Shown: in pieces, positions 43,579-55,342 of the stretch
How positions within the stretch are numbered: the stretch's first letter is position 1
How the letters are laid out: every line of letters begins with the position of its first letter
DNA from: Hemerocallis citrina
Taxonomy: Eukaryota; Streptophyta; Magnoliopsida; Asparagales; Asphodelaceae
Direction: 5' to 3'
Length of the DNA: 64,000 nt
Assembly: GCA_017893485.1 (NCBI GenBank)
Contig: JACEHZ010000207.1
Span: 496,001-560,000 of the forward strand
Program-made: the position numbers and the translations under genes
Notes under the pieces: generated by a model
Databases searched by the model: none
Seen by the model: only the letters and a program-made list of their open reading frames with translations
Told to the model about the DNA's origin: nothing

Positions 43579-44499
43579 TCAACACCTCCTAGGCGCAGGG
43601 ATGTTCCGGTTTAAAGACACCCGGGGACAGTGGCGCCTAACCTCGGAGCTCGTCCCTAGACCGGCAAACTGAGATGTATCTTCTGTGCTGCTTCTGACAG
43701 TCGCACCAACGGACGCTCCGCTCGACGAAACAGCCACCCAACTTTGGGCTTCACCTGGACTTCGTCGAGCAACGGGCAAGCGAGTCGCAAGCTCGTAAAA
43801 CGAAATCCCTCGCTCGCTCTCTTCACGGGTACACGAAGTGCTTCTGACATTGATCCGTCCCGGTTAGGGCTTGGGGCGAGCAACCTCCGCCTCTAGCTCG
43901 ACTATTCGTTGCTTCAGAGAGTCGTCCTTCACGACTATCTTGAAGCGAGGGAGCACAGCGGAGCCTGGGGCACCAGAACTGTAGGCAATAATTCGGCGGA
44001 GCTGAGTAACCTCGATACTCTTGTCAACCGTAACCCTCTTCAGCTCGTCGACCTCCGCCGTCAATTCGTCGCGCTCCGCCATCAACTTCCCTATCGCTGC
44101 TGTTAGTTCTTCTCTCCCCGCCAAAAGCTCATCTTCTGTTATCTTCCAGTGGTGAATCTCAGCCAACAGTTCGTCTCTCTCCGTTATCATCTTCGACAAG
44201 GAGTGGCGGAGACACCTAAGCCTCAGGTCGAGAGTAAAGGCTGTTGACGAGCCATCATCATCGCCTTCGGGGGTCATCTCAGCAAGCCTCCCTTCTAGTC
44301 TTCGAATCTCGATGTCTCGACGGCCTACAATCAGTTGCAGATGATTTCGTTCACTTTCGGCTCTGCGCAGCCCCAACTCGACTTCATAAAGGTGCTCTTA
44401 GCACCTAGTGAAACACAACTTCGTCACCCCTAGGCTGACCTCGGAACGTTACTCTTCCGCCGCATGAGTTGGTTCGACAAGCTGTGTCCCCTCGACGAG
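43579..44499 (-). pseudogene. Antisense coiled-coil exon of Tat-C2
   Basis: The longest version in the window. It starts after an acceptor (TTTTCAG at about 44506-44500), has in-frame stops near 44440 and 44400, then is open through 'LGLRRAESERNHLQ', 'RRDIEIRRLEGRLAEM', 'LMAERDELTAEVDELKRVTV' and 'LKQRIVELEAEVARPKP' to a stop near 43864. Homology to the C-terminal half continues in another frame ('SEALRVPVKRASEG' region shifted; 'PVARRSPGEAQSW') to 43579. Long heptad stretches indicate a coiled coil. At least one frameshift near 43870. It lies 181 nt downstream of the antisense gene stop at 44680. Confidence 0.65.
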
Positions 44500-44679
44500 C
44501 TGAAAATTCTAAGGCAAACGACGTGAACACTTAGCCAAATTTCACGAAAATTTTTATAAACTCATTCCCAAATATTCACACACACATAGTCGAACTCAAA
44601 AAGATGGATTTTCATTCATTCCAAAAAAGTGCGGTGGCCAGTCCGCAATTAGGCAATACATCCAAAAGTACAAAAGAAG

Positions 44680-46758
44680 TCAGGGGGCGACCTCTTTCCC
44701 AGGGCGACGGGATTGGACGGGGTCGGATTCCCCCGAAGGCGCGACCATCGCTAGCGGAGTCACCTCAGACCCCTGGCGTTCGCCGACGATCTCGACCTCG
44801 GCGTCCCCTTCATCGTCCCTTACTTCCCCCCCAGACTCGGCGTCGAAGCCATCAACATGGTCGGGAAAAAGTCGCCATCCGGAGCAGTCGACCTCAGGGA
44901 ATCTCTCCGACACCTGCTCGATGGAGCGAGCGTATGCCTTGGCCATATTGGCCACGAGAAAGCCCTGCGCTTTCTCCATCGTTGCAGCTTCGGCCTCCTT
45001 CACCGCCGCAACCTTGGCAGCTTCCATAGCCTCAGCTTGCTGCTTGGCCGACTCCTCCCTAAGCCGAAGCAGATCGCCCTCGAGCTTCACGGCGAGGCCT
45101 TCGAGGTATTCCAGCCTTGTCGTCTTCCCCTCGGCCTCGACCTTCAATTTCTCGAGCTCGTTGGCGAGACTAGCTTTTTCAGCTCGAGCACGGTCGACCT
45201 TCTTCTTGAGGTCCTTCTCGAGCTCCGTCATTTTCTCCATAAGATGATCGAAGTGGACGGTTATCTGCAGTCGAACAAAAAAAAAAGTTGGAGAAACAAA
45301 TATGCAAGTTATCTACAAGAAAGAAATCGACACTCACCGATACCACCAAGCAAGCGATCTCGAAGGCATCGTCGCCCATGCTGCCGGCGTCCATGGCAGC
45401 TCAATCCTTCAGCATCGCCAAGTGCTTCACCGCTTGCTTACTCGACGTCGAGTCGCCGAGGAAGCCATCAAGTTTCCGAAACGAAAATCTTCTTGTGCTC
45501 CTCGGTGAGGAACACCTCGGTGTCCGCCGTCAACGGGGGCGCCTCCATCCCGAGCGCAGCGGCCATCGGGAACTCGCCAGCCTCGGCCGATGGCGAGGTC
45601 GCTGCTGGTGCCCTTCTCGGGGTTACAATTGCTAAAGCCTCCGCCTCCTAGACGGCGGCATCAATGGTCTTCGGCTTCTGCGCAGTCACCTTCGTGGCGA
45701 CCCTCTTTGCGCTTCCGAGGTGCCTTGCTTCCGAGGGCCGCCCTCTGCGCCAGAATTGCATCGTAATCCATAGTCTTTACAACGAAAGAAAAGTTCGGTC
45801 AAAACAAGTTATGATTGAATTAGAGAGAAAAAACAAACGGATAAAGCTGCGTACTGGGATCTACGCGACAGAGCCTTCCCCTGAAGAGCGCGTCTTCGGT
45901 CAGATCTCTCCAGTCGAACTTTGGCCGGTCGAGAAGAATCTAAACCACCTCTTCTTCATTGGGGTGGAGCACCGGCGACTCCCTTACCCTCTTCGTCACC
46001 TCCTCCTCCCAACTCGAGGGTATGCTCCACGGTTCGCGGCTCCGAACTATGAAGTACTTGTCTTGCCAGTGCTTTATAGAGTCGGGGTAGATGACGAGCC
46101 GGGCACCGTGCCTCGGAGCCAAGTAGTATTGGAACTTGGACTTGTGCTGTTGATGAAGCCGATAAAGTGTCCGAAGCACCCTCAAGTCCGACTCGATCTC
46201 GACTGCCTGACAGTGGAGCGCGAACCCGTTGATGACCCTCCACCCGTTCGGCATTAGTTGGATGGGGCTGACCCCGAACCACTTCAGCACCTGAACGGCG
46301 AACGGGTGAAGAGGAAGATGTGCCTCGGAGATGAAGGCGTCGACCGGCCAGAAACACATGTTTACTGGCATCGGCGAGTTGGCCCTCACCCCGGGACCCG
46401 GCAGCATCAACTCGTACTCCTCCGGGATATGAAAGCACTCCTGGATTGCTGTCAGGTCGGCCTCGTTAAGAATTAAGACGGTGTCGTCTGCTTCCGGGGT
46501 CTCTCTCGCTGCATTCTCCTCAAAGCTCCGTCCCCTCCCATACACGATTCGCTCGGTGTGCTCCTCCGGAAGCTCTCGAACCCTATGAAGTCCTGTCAAC
46601 ACACCTGGCAGTCTGCCGAACTCCCCCATACGCTTCGGATCTTCCACAATGGTGTCTCGACCATCAACTCTCTTGCCCTTGTCGATGCGAGGTCTCTGAC
46701 TCGGAGATGGCGCTTCGCCAGTAGAGGGGGGGGGCTCCGAAATAGGGGAAAGAGACAT
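44680..46758 (-). pseudogene. Antisense multi-exon gene of Tat-C2 (PF04195-like plus coiled coil)
   Basis: Exon 1 (46758-45855) has a Ser/Pro-rich N-terminus then the PF04195-like core: 'EEYELMLPGPGVRANSPMPV', 'PVDAFISEAHLPLHPFAVQV', 'PNGWRVINGFALHC' and 'DSIKHWQDKYFIVRSREPW'. A TAG near 45940 breaks its end. Intron 1 is about 80 bp (donor GTACGC). Exon 2 (about 45774-45337; Met-Asp-Tyr start like Tat-B) is shifted and stopped. Intron 2 (45336-45265, 72 bp) has donor GTGAGT and acceptor CTGCAG. Exon 3 (45264-44680) is open and a long coiled coil (LEKDLKKKVDRARAEKASLA) with an acidic tail. The exon count, intron positions and domain order match Tat-A despite strong protein divergence. Confidence 0.75.
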
Positions 46759-46915
46759 TTTCTACCTGAAATAAACTAAGTATAATTTACCTTGAAGTGA
46801 CATGCTCGGTCGGAAAGTTCACCGGAGTACTGTCGACAATCGCCGGAATCTCTCTCTAGTGAAAATAATCGCCTGAGTGAAAATTCGGAGAAGTGAAAAA
46901 TAAGAGGGGGGGTGA

Positions 46916-46923
46916 GACTTATA
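46916..46923 (-). promoter_or_regulatory. TATA box of the Tat-C2 antisense gene
   Basis: TATAAGTC on the minus strand, about 160 nt upstream of the start codon at 46758 and flanked by a G-rich (+ strand) tract, just as in Tat-A (3073-3080). The stretch 46759-47080 holds only this presumed promoter and leader. Confidence 0.5.
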
Positions 46924-47089
46924 GGGGTTGGCACACGAAACGAGGTTGTTGGGCATCAAAAGACCAACAGTCAGACCCATTTACACAAAATGACAAAAAA
47001 TTGTACCGTCGCATTAAAGACTAACTGTCAAAATCGTCAGAAGATCAATGGTCAAAAGGCCAGCTGTCATCTCCAAGCTGTCAGACTCA

Positions 47090-48015
47090 CTTTGGGACTT
47101 CGGCACGCCTTGCCGAGCGCTCTTGGCACCGACGCCCAAACATGGAAAAAATCCTCACTTTGGGACTTCGGCACGCCTTGCCGAGCGCTCTTGGCACCGA
47201 CGCCCAAATGTGAGAAAAAACTCGCTTTGGGACTTCGGCACGTCTTGCCGAGCGCTCTTGGCACTGACGGCCAAATGTGAGAAAAAACTCGCTTTGGGAC
47301 TTCGGCATGCCTTGCCGAGCGCTCTTGGCACCGACGCCCAAACAGGAAAAAAAACTCTCGCGTTGGAGTTCGGCATGCCTTGCCGAGCGCTCTTGGCACC
47401 GACGCCCAAACATGGAAAAAACTCTCACTTTGGGACTTCGGCACGCCTTGCCGAGCGCTCTTGGCACCGACGCCCAAACATGGAAAAAATTATCACTTTG
47501 GGACTTCGGAACGCCTTGCCGAACGCTCTTGGCACCGACACCCAAAAATGGAAAAAATCCTCACTTTGGGACTTCGGCTCGCCTTGCCGAGCGCTCTTGG
47601 CACCGACGCCCAAACGTGAGAAAAAAATCGTTTTGGGACTTCGGCACGCCTTGCCGAGCGCTCTTGGCACCGACGCGCAAACATGAGAAAAAACTTTCTT
47701 TGGGACTTCGGCACGCCTTGCCGAATGCTCTTGGCACCGACACCCAAACATGGAAAAAACTCTCGTGTTGGACTTCAGCACGCCTTGCTGAGCGCTCTTG
47801 GCACCGGCACCCAAACATGGAAAAAATTCTCACTTTGGGACTTCGGCATGCCTTGCCGAGCACTCTTGGCACCGAAGCCCAAACATGGAAAAAATTCTCA
47901 CTTTGGGACTTCGGCACGCCTTGCCGACCGCTCTTGGCACCGACGCCCAAATATGGAAAAAATCCCCACTTTGGGACTTCGGCATGCCTTGCGAAGCGCT
48001 CTTAGCACCGACGCC
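47090..48015 (+). repeat. 68-bp tandem array, about 14 units
   Basis: 'CTTGCCGAGCGCTCTTGGCA' or a close variant recurs every 68 bp from about 47109 to 47990. Each unit includes the hairpin CGGCA-CGCCT-TGCCG and the linker 'CCCAAACATGGAAAAAA.TC'. Long ORFs in several frames on both strands result from repetition only. The array ends at ACCGACGCC directly against the LTR start at 48016, without a polypurine tract. Confidence 0.95.
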
Positions 48016-48584
48016 TGATATGGCTAAAAATGGGGATAAATCGGAACCGTCCAAATTAGGCACGAATCTTGAAAATCGGGGGTAAAATGGTAATTTTACC
48101 TGCAAACGGCTCTGAAATGGGTACTAGGTCTTTTTTCAAAGGCCAAATAACCCACGAACGGATCCATCTCAACTGGGTGCGGGGTCCAACCCGCAAGAAA
48201 CCCAGTCCAGCTGGATAAAATTAGGGTTTATGATTATGATTAATCAACGGCCCTGATCACTTCTATCCATTTACTGGGAAGTAGGGATTTAATTTTATCC
48301 CGAAACTGGTCCCTAAGGCGGCTATAAATACACCCCATCCCCCATGGTTACCAGGTAATCAATCTTTTGCCAATCAAAACTCATTCATATTCTTTCTGAT
48401 TACTGACTTGAGCGTCGGAGGGTGCGTCGCCGGGATCAACCCCGGTGTTTCACACTTTTTGCAGGTCAACGGCGGGAGATCACGGTCAAACTCCGGTGGA
48501 GAGGTGTTTTCAGGGTTGACTATTCAACATCCCAAGAATCCACAAATCTATCTGTTTGCCCCCACACCGATTTCAGCGGCAACA
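48016..48584 (+). mobile_element. 5' LTR of Tat-B (possibly also 3' LTR of Tat-C2)
   Basis: 569 bp, TGATATGGC...GGCAACA, with TATA at 48323. It is followed by a mutated primer-binding site (TAGCACCGTCGGTGGGAA, 48588-48605) and the Tat-B gag. By eye it is nearer to 63575-64000 than to the Tat-C LTRs. Confidence 0.9.
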
Positions 48585-48654
48585 GATTAGCACCGTCGGT
48601 GGGAACGACGAATAGCAATCCATCCTCTTCCATCAGTTAAGATTACCTCCAGCC

Positions 48655-51600
48655 ATGCCTCCCAAGAAACTGAGATCTTGAGGGTCCAACCGTGGGCCCA
48701 CTCCTCCTCAACCTCAACAGGAGGTCCCCTTCCAAACTATCCATCAGCAGGGAAAACTCCCCCCTCAGCCTGATCAGCCCCTGCAGTAGGAGCAACCTCC
48801 TCTTCACAACTCTCAGCCCCAGCGGGCTCAAGCTGGGCCCCAGAACGCCGGTATTGGAACCTCTCGTCCACCTCCTCAGAAGCAACCTCTTCATCGCGAC
48901 CACATCTCCGTACATAACCCTTCAACCGACTTAATGGCATCTCATAACCTCCGACCTTCCGAAGACCTCCGCAATATCCTCATCAACCGACAAAAGGAAG
49001 AGGACCTTCGCCACCGTTTGGATGAAAGGCAGACCCATGAGGGAGCCTCCCGCCCAGAACGTCCAAATGATCGATTTCCTCATCGCCGCGTCCACAGAAG
49101 GTCCCCTCTTCACAGGAGGCGGAGAGAGTCCCATGAGTACCATCGAAGAAGGCATCACTCTCCCGCTGATCGGTAGCCCCCGAGGGATGATAACGGACCT
49201 ATCACCCGAGCCGAATTCCAACAGTTCCAAGCCACAATCTTGCAGGCCCTCAATCTCCCAGCAAACAACAACAATAATGCTCAGAGGGTTCCCACTCCTC
49301 CGCCGGTTCAAAGCCCTCGTACCGGTCTCTGAGTCCTCCTCAAGCTCCAAGTCACCGCCATCATATCCCTAGTCCTCGCCATTCTCTGAGCTACCGTCAC
49401 CGTAGCCCATGCTCTCCTTCGTACGAAGATGAGTCCAGAGGCTCATCGGGATACCGTCAAAGGGATGATGCAGTTTATTGCCGTCTCCACGAGATGGAGA
49501 GGTGCCTCGGTCAACTAGACAGGGAAGAGGTGCTGAGAGGAAGGACCCTTCGTCCAAGCAGACCTCCGTTCTCTCGAACTATCGTGGAGGCTCCCGTTCT
49601 AGAAAACTTTAAGCCCCCGCAGTTCGAGACATATACGGGGGAGTCAGACCCCGTGGATCACATCGAGAGTTTCAAAACTCTTATGATGATCCACCAGGCT
49701 TCCGATGCCTTACTGTGCAAGACCTTCCTAGCTACTCTCAAAGGTCCAGCTCGGGAATGGTACTCCCGCCTTGCCCCATCCTCCATCTTCTCTTTTGAAC
49801 AATTTGAGACCCTCTTCATCACCCACTTCATAAGCAGTCGCCGAACCGAGAAGACTAGTATTTCACTACTCTTCCTCAATCAGAAGAAGGGCGAGAAACT
49901 AAGAGATTATGTTAAGCGGTTTACCGCAAAAGCTAGGTCCATTGTCTCCCTTGACCAATCGGTCGCTGCAGCCGCCTTCCAGTCCAATGTCCTCAACTCA
50001 AGCCTCCGGTCCTCCCTAGCCAAAAAGCCCCCCCAAGACTTCTCCGACCTTCTTTTCAAAAGTGAGAAGTACATCCGAGCTGAGGAAGGTGAACATCGCC
50101 CCACATTCGAGGGTTCTTCCTTAAGAAGCAAGAGAAAGGTAGCCGAAGATGAGGGAGCTAAAAAGCTCCAGAAGGAAAACGGGGGCCAGCGCCGCTCGCC
50201 TCCCAGATTTGAGAAGTTTACCCCTCTCAACACCAATGTTTCAACTATTCTCATGGAGGTTGAGAAAGAGGGAGTCCTGCCTCCTGCTCCGAAGATGAAT
50301 ACCCCCGGGAAGAAGAGAGATAAGGAGAAATGGTGCCGATATCATAGGGACCACGACCACGACACCAATGACTGCTGGGCTCTGAAGAATGAAATTGAGG
50401 CCCTCATTCAGAGAGGGCAGCTATCCAAGTTTGTAAGAATGGACCGGATCGATCTTCCTCCCCCCCCAGGGGGGCTAACAAGCGGCCCGAGAGGCGCGAC
50501 GAGACTCCCGAATTCGAAGAGGAGCGCTTCCTGCACCTCATCCATGGGGGGTCCAATAGGAGGAACCTCTAACTCTTCTCGAAAGGTTTTATCAGGGAGG
50601 TCAACTCGGTGCACAGCATACCCCCTCCCAAAGGCCTCGGAGACCCGGTCACTTTCTCGGATGAAGACCTGGAGGGTGTCCGAACCCCCCATTGTGACGT
50701 ACTAATAATTAACCTCCACATGGCTAATTTTAAAGTGGAGAGGATTCTGGTGGACAATGGCAGTTCTGTCAACATCCTCTTCCTGGCGTCCTTCCGAGGA
50801 CTCAATTTATCGCGGGACAGGCTCAAGCCCGCCGGCTATACGCTCCATGGGTTCACGGGAGTGCCAATGACTATCAAAGGGGTGATAACCCTCGACGTAA
50901 CCGCTGGCAAAACTCCTACTATCCGGACGGAGCCAATGGATTTCATGGTCATCGACATTCCAGCTGCTTATAATGTGATCCTAGGCCGACCGGGCCTAGC
51001 TGCTTTAGAAGCCGTCCCGTCGGCTTATCATCTTAAAATGAAGTTCCCCACCAAGGCAGGTGTAGGGGGAGTAAGGGGTAGTCAGGAGATGGCCCGCAAG
51101 TGTTACATGACCTCTACCGGGGGACCTATCCTTCCCCTCGAGACTCTTGAGATTCCCTAGGGGAACACCCAGCCTATGTCAGAACCAGTAGACGAGATGG
51201 AGGAAGTGCTCTTTTCAGAACAAGATCCGAACCGCAAATTCTTCATTAGCAAGACCCTCCCCTCTGCCCTCTGTTCTGACATTGTCCAGTGATCAGGAAG
51301 AACCATGACCTCTTTGCCTGGTCAGCTGCCGACATGCCAGAAATTTTTGAAGACCACTTCGTCCACCAGCTAAGTGTTGCTCCGGGGTCAAAACCGGTCC
51401 AGCAGAAGAGGCGCAAATTCGCCCCTGAGCGCCAGCAAGCTATAAAAGAAGAAGTGGACAAGCTCCTCAAAGCCCGGTTCATACAAGAAGTCAACTATCC
51501 CGAATGGCTCTCTAATGTTGTTATGGTCAAGAAAGCCAATGGAAGTTGGAGGATTTGCATTGACTTCACGGATTTGAACAAGGCATGCCCTAAGGATCCT

Positions 51601-51990
51601 TTCCCTCTCCCCAGCATAGATACCTTAATCGATGGCACTTTGGGCCATGAGCTTCTTAGCTTCATGGATGCCTTCTCTGGATATAACCAGATTAGAATGT
51701 TCCCCCTGGACATCCCGAAGACCTCTTTCGTCACCGATCAAGGTCTCTATTGCTATAGAGTAATACCCTTCGGGCTCAAAAATGCCGGTGTCACCTACCA
51801 GCGCCTCGTCAATAAGGTCTTCCAGCATCAGATCGGCCGAAGCATGGAAGTGTATGTCGATGATATGCTAGTGAAAAGTATCCATGGGTCCAACCATGTC
51901 GCCGACCTACAAGAAGCCTTCAACGTGTTGAGGAAGCATAACATGAGGCTGAACCCGAATAAGTGTGCATTCAAGGTCTCCTTTCTTCAA
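48655..51990 (+). pseudogene. Tat-B gag, protease and reverse transcriptase, decayed
   Basis: Start ATG at 48655. Stops near 48681, 48787 and 49177 and a 1-base deletion near 49322 break the N-terminal half of Gag. The Gag core and knuckle (CRYHRDHDHDTNDC) are open in the frame at 49494-50450. A C-run near 50456-50468 is longer by about one base than in Tat-C1 and shifts the frame. Protease (VDNGSSVNIL, ILGRPGL) is open at 50609-51160, ending at a TAG. After another frameshift near 51290, RT is open at 51289-51975 with 'CIDFTDLNKACPKDPFP' and YVDD (51853-51864). Unlike Tat-C1 and Tat-C2, the RT keeps 'NKVFQHQIGR'. Sequence then skips about 170 bp and ends in a family-M-type LTR. Confidence 0.9.
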
Positions 51991-54368
51991 AGCTTTAACA
52001 CCTCGAATTTTTAAAATCCCGGAAATACCTATTTTATATATTTGGAGTGGTGAATAATTATTTTTGATATATTTTATTTTTAAATATGGATATTGGTATG
52101 AATATTTGTGTTGGAGTGATGCAAATGATATATTGGAGTATGAGTTGAGTTTTGGTGAAGAAACAGTGTTTACTTTATTTTATACTTTTGGAGGATTATT
52201 ATGAGATAATTTTATGTAATTTGTATTGTTAGTATTTTTAAAGTGCAAGAGTTGGGGGTTTATTTAAAATATTTTGGAGATTGGGGGTATATGTGTAAAA
52301 ATACCCTATTAATTATTATATTTATTATTATTTTTATTTATTTCCTAACCCCCCCCCCCTTTTTCTTTCTCCTTTCTTTCCCTTCGTCCTGTTTCTTCCC
52401 GATCGAACGAAAGCCGAAGAACCCATTCGGCGGCTCCTTTCCCCACCCAAATCTCCACCCTTTCTCCACGGTTCTTAAATTAAACTGAGGGGTATACTAA
52501 TTGAAGGGTTCTCTACAATGTGGTAACATCGGATTTTCGAAAGGATGTTGGAAAGGTAAACCCTAGATTTATTTATTGTATGAAATTTAGTGTGGTTAAT
52601 TTATTTTGAGTGAGAGTACTATGGTAGGGAGATTAGGAGATGTTGGGAATAGTTGAGATGAGAAATTAGCACATTATGGGAGATTTAGCAAGCTGCTAAT
52701 AAATTAGAATTTTGGGTTTGTAAAAGAGAATTATAGATGTGAGAAAGTTCTCCTTTATAGTAGTAGAATTTTAGTAGAACCATTAGAATAATTTGGGGGT
52801 GATTTTAGTAATTTCATGGGGATAAAATTCCGTAGTAATTCGAATGTTACGTGCAATGCACGTGTGCATCCCAGGCGTTCAATAAACGCTTGTGTGATGG
52901 TTGGAATAGGGTTATTAGCTTTTGTGATTGATTTGGTTGGTTTGAGCCTTAATTGTGTTGAAATTTGATAATAGGTGATGTTAGCGACTTTGGATACGGG
53001 ATTGCGAGATGGCGCTTCGAGTCTTCACGGGCTATTATGTGAGTATGAATGTATTTATGCATTTGTGATTTTAAGCAAATTTTAGTATGATCTGAATGAT
53101 TGATAAGAATCCCGGAATAAAGTGTATGTGTAAAGGGAAATTAGTGTTCGGTGTTGGTATGCGATATGACGATGAAATACTCGTCTCGTGTATTGATATA
53201 AATTTACAGACGATAGATTAGATATATATATATATACGGGAATGAGTTATATTTATATAAGATGTCGGTATATGGTGAATTGTTGTGATTTTGAATATCC
53301 AGTGTGATGGTAATGTAATGGGTGTATTTATATATATATATGATGTTGTGATGTGTTGATCTACTGGGCGTATGCAAACCTGTGATATTGAGATAATAAA
53401 TAGTATGATATACGCATGATGTGTGGGGTAATGATAAAATAAATAAGGCAGTACAGTTGTGATGTGTAACATTATGATGTGATGATTTTTATGTTAATTA
53501 TAGTGATATTTCTTTTGTGTGATGCATTGAAAGGGGTAAGTGAGTTGGTGATCATTGTTTATGTGAATAAGTTTAAATAAAAGATGAGATGCTTTGATGA
53601 TAAAGGGTGATGTTATTATGAAAAGAAAATGTTAATAGCAATAACTTCGGTTGACTTGAGTTGATACCCCAGGATGGACCTGGGAGTGTAGATACCTCAG
53701 GATAGACCGGAGATAGATATGATACCTCAGGTGGGACCTGAGAGAGAGTTGATACCCCAGGATGGACCTGGGAGTGTAGATACCTCCGGATAGACCGGAG
53801 AGAGATATGATACCTCAGGTGGGACCTGAGAGAGAGTTGATACCTCAGGATGGACCTGGGAGTGTAGATACCTCCGGATAGACCGGAGAAAGATATGATA
53901 CCTCAGGTGGGACCTGAGAGAGAGTTGATACCCCAGGATGGACCTGGGAGTGTGGATACCTCCGAATAGACCGGAGAGAGATATGATACCTCAGGTGGGA
54001 CCTGAGAGAGAGTTGATACCCCAGGATGGACCTGGGAGTGTAGATACCTCCGGATAGACCGGAGAGAGATATGATACCTCAGGTGGGACCTGAGAGAGAG
54101 TTGATACCCCAGGATGGACCTGGGAGAGTAGATACCTCCGGATAGACTGGAGAGAGAGTTGATACCTCAGGGTAGGCCTGAGAGAGAATTGATACTTCAG
54201 GCTAGACCTGAGATACAATGAATATGATATGAAATGTGAATGAGAAAGAGGATGAAGTATTTGGTGCAAGATGAAATGAAATAGTGAAGTAAGTGTATTA
54301 TGAGTTAAGAATAAAGGATAAATAAGTAATTATGCGATGAGACTCAGAAAATACGAAAGTGTATTAAT
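51991..54368 (+). mobile_element. Left part of a long LTR inserted in Tat-B RT
   Basis: Begins TTTAACACCTCGAATTTTT, close to the TGTAACACC-type start with one terminal change, in the Tat-B pol. 'TACGTGCAATGCACGTG' occurs near 52849 and an array of hairpin repeats at 53650-54220. No LTR end is seen; at 54369 the sequence returns to Tat integrase. Thus the right part of the LTR and the adjacent Tat pol were deleted together. Confidence 0.65.
53650..54220 (+). repeat. 88-bp tandem array built of three hairpin sub-repeats
   Basis: 'GATACCCCAGGATGGACC' recurs near 53663, 53751, 53839, 53927, 54015 and 54103. Each 88-bp unit consists of three 29-30-bp sub-repeats starting GATACC. Each sub-repeat has its own perfect inverted pair: CCCAGG/CCTGGG, CTCCGG/CCGGAG and CTCAGGT/ACCTGAG. 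The stems differ in sequence but all pair. Decayed single units continue to about 54220. Confidence 0.93.
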
Positions 54369-54549
54369 ATGAAAGCTAGCTATCTCATTTCCCAGCCAAA
54401 AGAGTAAGCTAGCTCCGAATCGGGAAGGACCGTACAAGGTTTCCAAAGTAGTCCGACTCGGAGCATATCGTCTTGAAGACCTTGAAGGCAGAGAGATACC
54501 CAGAACTTGGAACGCCGACCACTTACTGAAGTACCAAGAAGGTGTTTGA
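54369..54549 (+). pseudogene. Tat-B integrase C-terminal tail
   Basis: Enters at 'KLAISFPSQKSKLAP' and ends 'NADHLLKYQEGV' TGA (54547-54549). The catalytic domain is missing because of the deletion at 54368. Near-identical to 16374-16551. Confidence 0.85.
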
Positions 54550-54729
54550 ACGCCTCTCCGAGTACCTTCAAATGTCGAGCCATTCCTATCTTCTTATTTG
54601 TACTTGCTTCTTTATTTTCTCATTGTAATAACGGCTTGCAATTTAGAAGCGGCCGATTAGCAGTTATCAATAAAGAACTTCTTTCCTCTCATAATTCTCT
54701 TGTGATTATTTTATCTCTCAGTTTAAGAC

Positions 54730-55150
54730 CTTTAAGGAAACTTACTCAAACGACGCATTCGGAGTCCAAAACTTGGCTCGATTTCGCTTCGTAAACTTGC
54801 TCTTAAGCGAGCTAGAAGTGGTTCGCCATTTAGAACTACTCCCACAACCGTTGAAACTTACTCAAACGACGCGCTCGGAGTCCAAAACTTGGCTCGATTC
54901 CGCTTCGCAAGCTCGCTCTTAAGCGAGCTAGAAGTGGTTCGCCATTCAAAACTGCTCCCACAACCGTTGAAACTTACTCAAACGATGCATTCGGAGTCCA
55001 AAACTTGGCTCGATTCTGCTTTGCAAGCTCGCTCTTAAGCAAGCTAAAAGTGGTTCGCCATTCGGAATTGCTCCCACAACCGTTGGAACCTGCTCTGGCA
55101 AAGAATTCGGGGCTCAAAGCTTGGCTTGGCTCCGCTTCTACTCCTTGCTC
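54730..55150 (+). repeat. 116-bp repeat array, Tat-B
   Basis: Three to four units, 'GGAGTCCAAAACTTGGCTCG' at about 54762, 54878 and 54994, and a diverged last unit. Duplicate of 16740-17150. Confidence 0.88.
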
Positions 55151-55342
55151 TTAAGCAAGTTACAAGTAGGCACCAAACGAATAACAAGTACCAACAAAAC
55201 ACACGAACCCACAAGTGCAAAGGAGTAAAACAAGCTTTCACTTCTACAAAGTTTAAAGTTCAAAGTAACTCAAATTACAAGACCAGCCACTCTTATCTAC
55301 GACGAGTTACAAAATTCGAAAAGCTAAAATTACAAGACTACT

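Larger units (their letters stand above)
34747..48584 (+). mobile_element. Tat-C2: duplicate of Tat-C1 with deletion, insertion and full antisense module
   Basis: Order: 5' LTR (34747-35288), truncated gag, internal deletion at about 36277, RT end to aRH, solo LTR insertion (37568-40412), integrase (40413-41781), 116-bp array, captured F-box/LRR-like segment, antisense coiled-coil exon and PF04195-like gene, a 68-bp array, then the LTR at 48016-48584. That LTR is also followed by the Tat-B gag, so it is either shared by both elements or belongs to Tat-B only. Confidence 0.75.

Noticed and set aside
44604..46257. Plus-strand ORFs opposite the Tat-C2 antisense gene
   Set aside because: No recognised domain, and they mirror the GC-rich codon pattern of the minus-strand exons, which have splice sites and homologues.
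47048..48018. Long ORFs on both strands across the 68-bp array
   Set aside because: They repeat the same peptide with period three units (204 bp) in several frames at once; this is a property of the tandem repeat, not coding.
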